Shown here piece by piece: positions 30,743 to 32,182 of a DNA stretch of 32,182 nucleotides; position 1 is the stretch's first letter; each line of letters opens with the position of its first letter. Position numbers and translations under genes: made by a program. Source of the DNA: JAZNLR01 sp045579195 (lineage in GTDB: Bacteria; Bacillota; Clostridia; Christensenellales; CAMQZB01); contig JAZNLR010000001.1 of NCBI GenBank assembly GCA_045579195.1, forward strand, positions 1 to 32,182, given 5' to 3'. A model generated the notes under the pieces. That model was not told where the DNA came from and searched no databases. It was given only the letters and a program-made list of their open reading frames with translations.

Positions 30743-31970
30743 CTTCTTTCTTCTTGCCGAGAACAACGATTGCTGCTGCAAGTCCGCCGAGAACGATTCC
30801 GGCTTCTGCCTGCTTTGTCGTTCCGCATCCGCCGACTTCAATCTCGGCAATTCTCGTCTTTGCGACCAAGATTGCGCTGTTCATCATCGAAACGTTTTTC
30901 GCGTTATCAATCGTCTCGTACGCCTTTTTCAGTTCTTCCTCAACGAGCTCCCAATTCTTCTTTGTGTAATGCTCGGAATTGAACAATGCGGCAAGCTCTG
31001 CTTTTTTCTCTTCTTTGGTTTCCTTGAGCGCTGCTTCCTCTTCTGCTTTCGTCAAAATCGCATCAATTTCTTCCTTCGCGCTCTTGACGGTCGCCTTCAT
31101 CTCTTCCACGTCGTTCAAGGATGCAAGCAAGACTTCGGTCTGATAGACGAGGTCGGAAATCTTGCTCCAGTTGACGGCGCTGTAATCATCCGGGGAAAGG
31201 GTCTCCATCAACGCGGTGAGCTCGGAAAATGCCTCTTCTCTCGTGGTTGCGATCTCTCTCGCAGCAGAAAAATCAGCGCGTTTTTCAGCGTCATATCTGC
31301 CGGGATAGATCTCAAAATGCGGGCAAACATTGCATGTTCCTGGGGTATGCTTTCCTCCCGTCAAGAGGATATAAAGGCTATCCCCCGCCTTCAAGTGAAC
31401 GCCCTCAAAGAACTCGTGAGGGTCAGAGGTCGCCTTGATCTTTGCGTCGCGAATCTTGATTGCAAAACCGTCCGCATCCGCAACATACTCCGCGACGGAC
31501 ATATCCGTTGCCCATTGGTCGCCAAGCTCCTTGTTCTTGACGTCAATGAAGCAATCCACGAGCGCAGTCAAGCGAATAAATGTTTGATCCGAACCGGACG
31601 CTCTCCACTGCCAACGCTGCATTCCAAATTTATAGCTTCCCGAATTGCCAGAATCGGCAACGAAATCGCTGGAAGATGCATTGCCGTCCCCTGCGAATGC
31701 GGAAAACTCCGTCCACTTCGAGGCGTTCGCGTTGCTCGGATTGAATGTTCCGTATCCGCCGTAAATCTTGACTTCCTCAACTTGAACTTCTTCCTTCGTG
31801 TAAAAAACGGTCTGCGTCTCCTTTCCTTCCGAGCGGCGAAGCGCCGTGACCACGTCGGAATAACTGATCTTTCTGACGTACTCCTCCTCTGCACTTGCAA
31901 CCGAGCAAAGAGCGGTTGTCAACAAAAGAACTGCCAGGAAGAATCCCATCATTTTCCAACTTTTTCTCAT
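30738..31970 (-). CDS. Secreted, C-terminally anchored protein with FIVAR-like helical repeats
   Basis: A 410-residue extracellular protein. Residues 1-27 are a signal peptide (basic start, GFFLAVLLLTTALCSVASA). About 28-225 is a beta-rich domain with many aromatic residues (FGMQRWQWRASGSDQTFIRLTALVD) and a CNVC pair, possibly a sugar-binding or surface module. About 235-375 is charged helical repeat material (YSAVNWSKISDLVYQTEVLL; YTKKNWELVEEELKKAYETI), like FIVAR bundles of surface proteins. The end has GGCGTTKQAEAG (Cys382), a hydrophobic stretch and KKKED, a tripartite anchor that resembles sorting signals but has Cys in place of LPXTG. It is monocistronic. The function is unrecognised. 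Confidence 0.85.
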   Translation of the reverse strand: MRKSWKMMGFFLAVLLLTTALCSVASAEEEYVRKISYSDVVTALRRSEGKETQTVFYTKEEVQVEEVKIYGGYGTFNPSNANASKWTEFSAFAGDGNASSSDFVADSGNSGSYKFGMQRWQWRASGSDQTFIRLTALVDCFIDVKNKELGDQWATDMSVAEYVADADGFAIKIRDAKIKATSDPHEFFEGVHLKAGDSLYILLTGGKHTPGTCNVCPHFEIYPGRYDAEKRADFSAAREIATTREEAFSELTALMETLSPDDYSAVNWSKISDLVYQTEVLLASLNDVEEMKATVKSAKEEIDAILTKAEEEAALKETKEEKKAELAALFNSEHYTKKNWELVEEELKKAYETIDNAKNVSMMNSAILVAKTRIAEIEVGGCGTTKQAEAGIVLGGLAAAIVVLGKKKED

Positions 31971-32011
31971 ATTTTTCTCCGAAACGCAAAATGCGTATGT
32001 TTGATGATTAC

Positions 32012-32040
32012 AGTTTACAAAAAAAATCCCACCCTGTCAA
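32012..32040 (-). promoter_or_regulatory. Promoter of the secreted-protein gene
   Basis: TTGACA, 17-nt spacer, TAAACT on the minus strand, about 40 nt before the start codon. Confidence 0.8.
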
Positions 32041-32078
32041 GACTTTTAAAAAAATGCCGTGTGCAAACCCGTGATGTT

Positions 32079-32153
32079 CTTAGCGGAGAATTTGAAAATT
32101 CTGCTAAGTGCGAGCATCGCATTTGACTGGTCAAATGCAAATGGGCTAAGCCC
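32079..32153. repeat. Cluster of three inverted repeats
   Basis: CTTAGC...GCTAAG enclosing GAATTT/AAATTC (32079-32108), a 20-bp dyad GCATTTGAC-TG-GTCAAATGC (32119-32138) and GGGC-TAA-GCCC (32143-32153). They lie between the secreted-protein promoter and the ribosome binding site at 32173. They could be an RNA leader of the next gene or an interspersed palindromic element. Confidence 0.55.
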
Positions 32154-32171
32154 AAACCCCTATAACGACAG

Positions 32172-32182
32172 AAGGAGAGAAC
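32172..32182 (+). promoter_or_regulatory. Ribosome binding site of a gene beyond the right edge
   Basis: AAGGAGAGAAC at the very end of the window is a strong Shine-Dalgarno sequence with the usual spacing left before a start codon just outside. Confidence 0.5.

Noticed and set aside
30486..32126. 546-codon plus-strand frame opposite the secreted protein
   Set aside because: It runs through a terminator, a promoter and a gene with signal peptide and anchor on the other strand, with no ribosome binding site.

Overview
The window looks like a chromosomal segment of an anaerobic, fermentative Bacillota (Clostridia-type, probably an uncultured gut lineage). The evidence is an RNase J gene, a trmR-trhP pair arranged like the Bacillus yrrM-yrrN/O genes, textbook sigma-A promoters with strong purine-rich ribosome binding sites, intrinsic terminators after almost every transcription unit, normal use of TGA as stop, and a lactate/glycolate-oxidase-type dehydrogenase encoded beside an electron-transfer flavoprotein. 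The lineage assignment is inference. No phage, insertion sequence, integrase or CRISPR array was seen.

Left part (1-4060): an NCS2 uracil/xanthine permease runs off the left edge and has an attenuator-like leader. A MATE exporter and a DUF1295 membrane protein form a second unit whose promoter is flanked by a 9-bp inverted repeat. Middle left (4078-14418): the most distinctive part is a seven-gene minus-strand operon, transcribed from about 13.43 kb to 4.08 kb and divergent from an RpiR-family regulator. In transcription order it encodes an FAD-linked oxidase, a double-[4Fe-4S] protein, an IolB-like isomerase, an FGGY kinase, a compact EtfB-EtfA fusion, a fucose-isomerase-like protein, a class II aldolase and a PfkB kinase (the oxidase plus seven further genes). 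GAAAATNATTTTC-type operators sit on both divergent promoters. The set reads as a self-contained route that isomerises, phosphorylates and cleaves a sugar or sugar acid, coupled to an ETF-linked oxidation. I cannot name the substrate, and the operon has no transporter.

Centre (14429-21068): tRNA-Arg(CCG), then an RNase J - tRNA O-methyltransferase (TrmR) - tRNA hydroxylase (TrhP) operon with a long structured leader, then an 847-residue coiled-coil protein with eight 14-residue tandem repeats.

Right part (21257-32182): serC-serA, glnA (with the NLY segment of adenylylatable GSI-beta enzymes), gap, a DUF1294 protein, an M29 aminopeptidase, a class II fructose-bisphosphate aldolase, an MFS transporter with a 200-nt structured leader, and a secreted protein with a Cys-containing C-terminal anchor. 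The window ends in a hairpin-dense stretch with a ribosome binding site pointing to a plus-strand gene just outside.

Nearly every long open frame on the opposite strand of these genes is a shadow and was left out. Count of the sugar operon: eight minus-strand genes in total.
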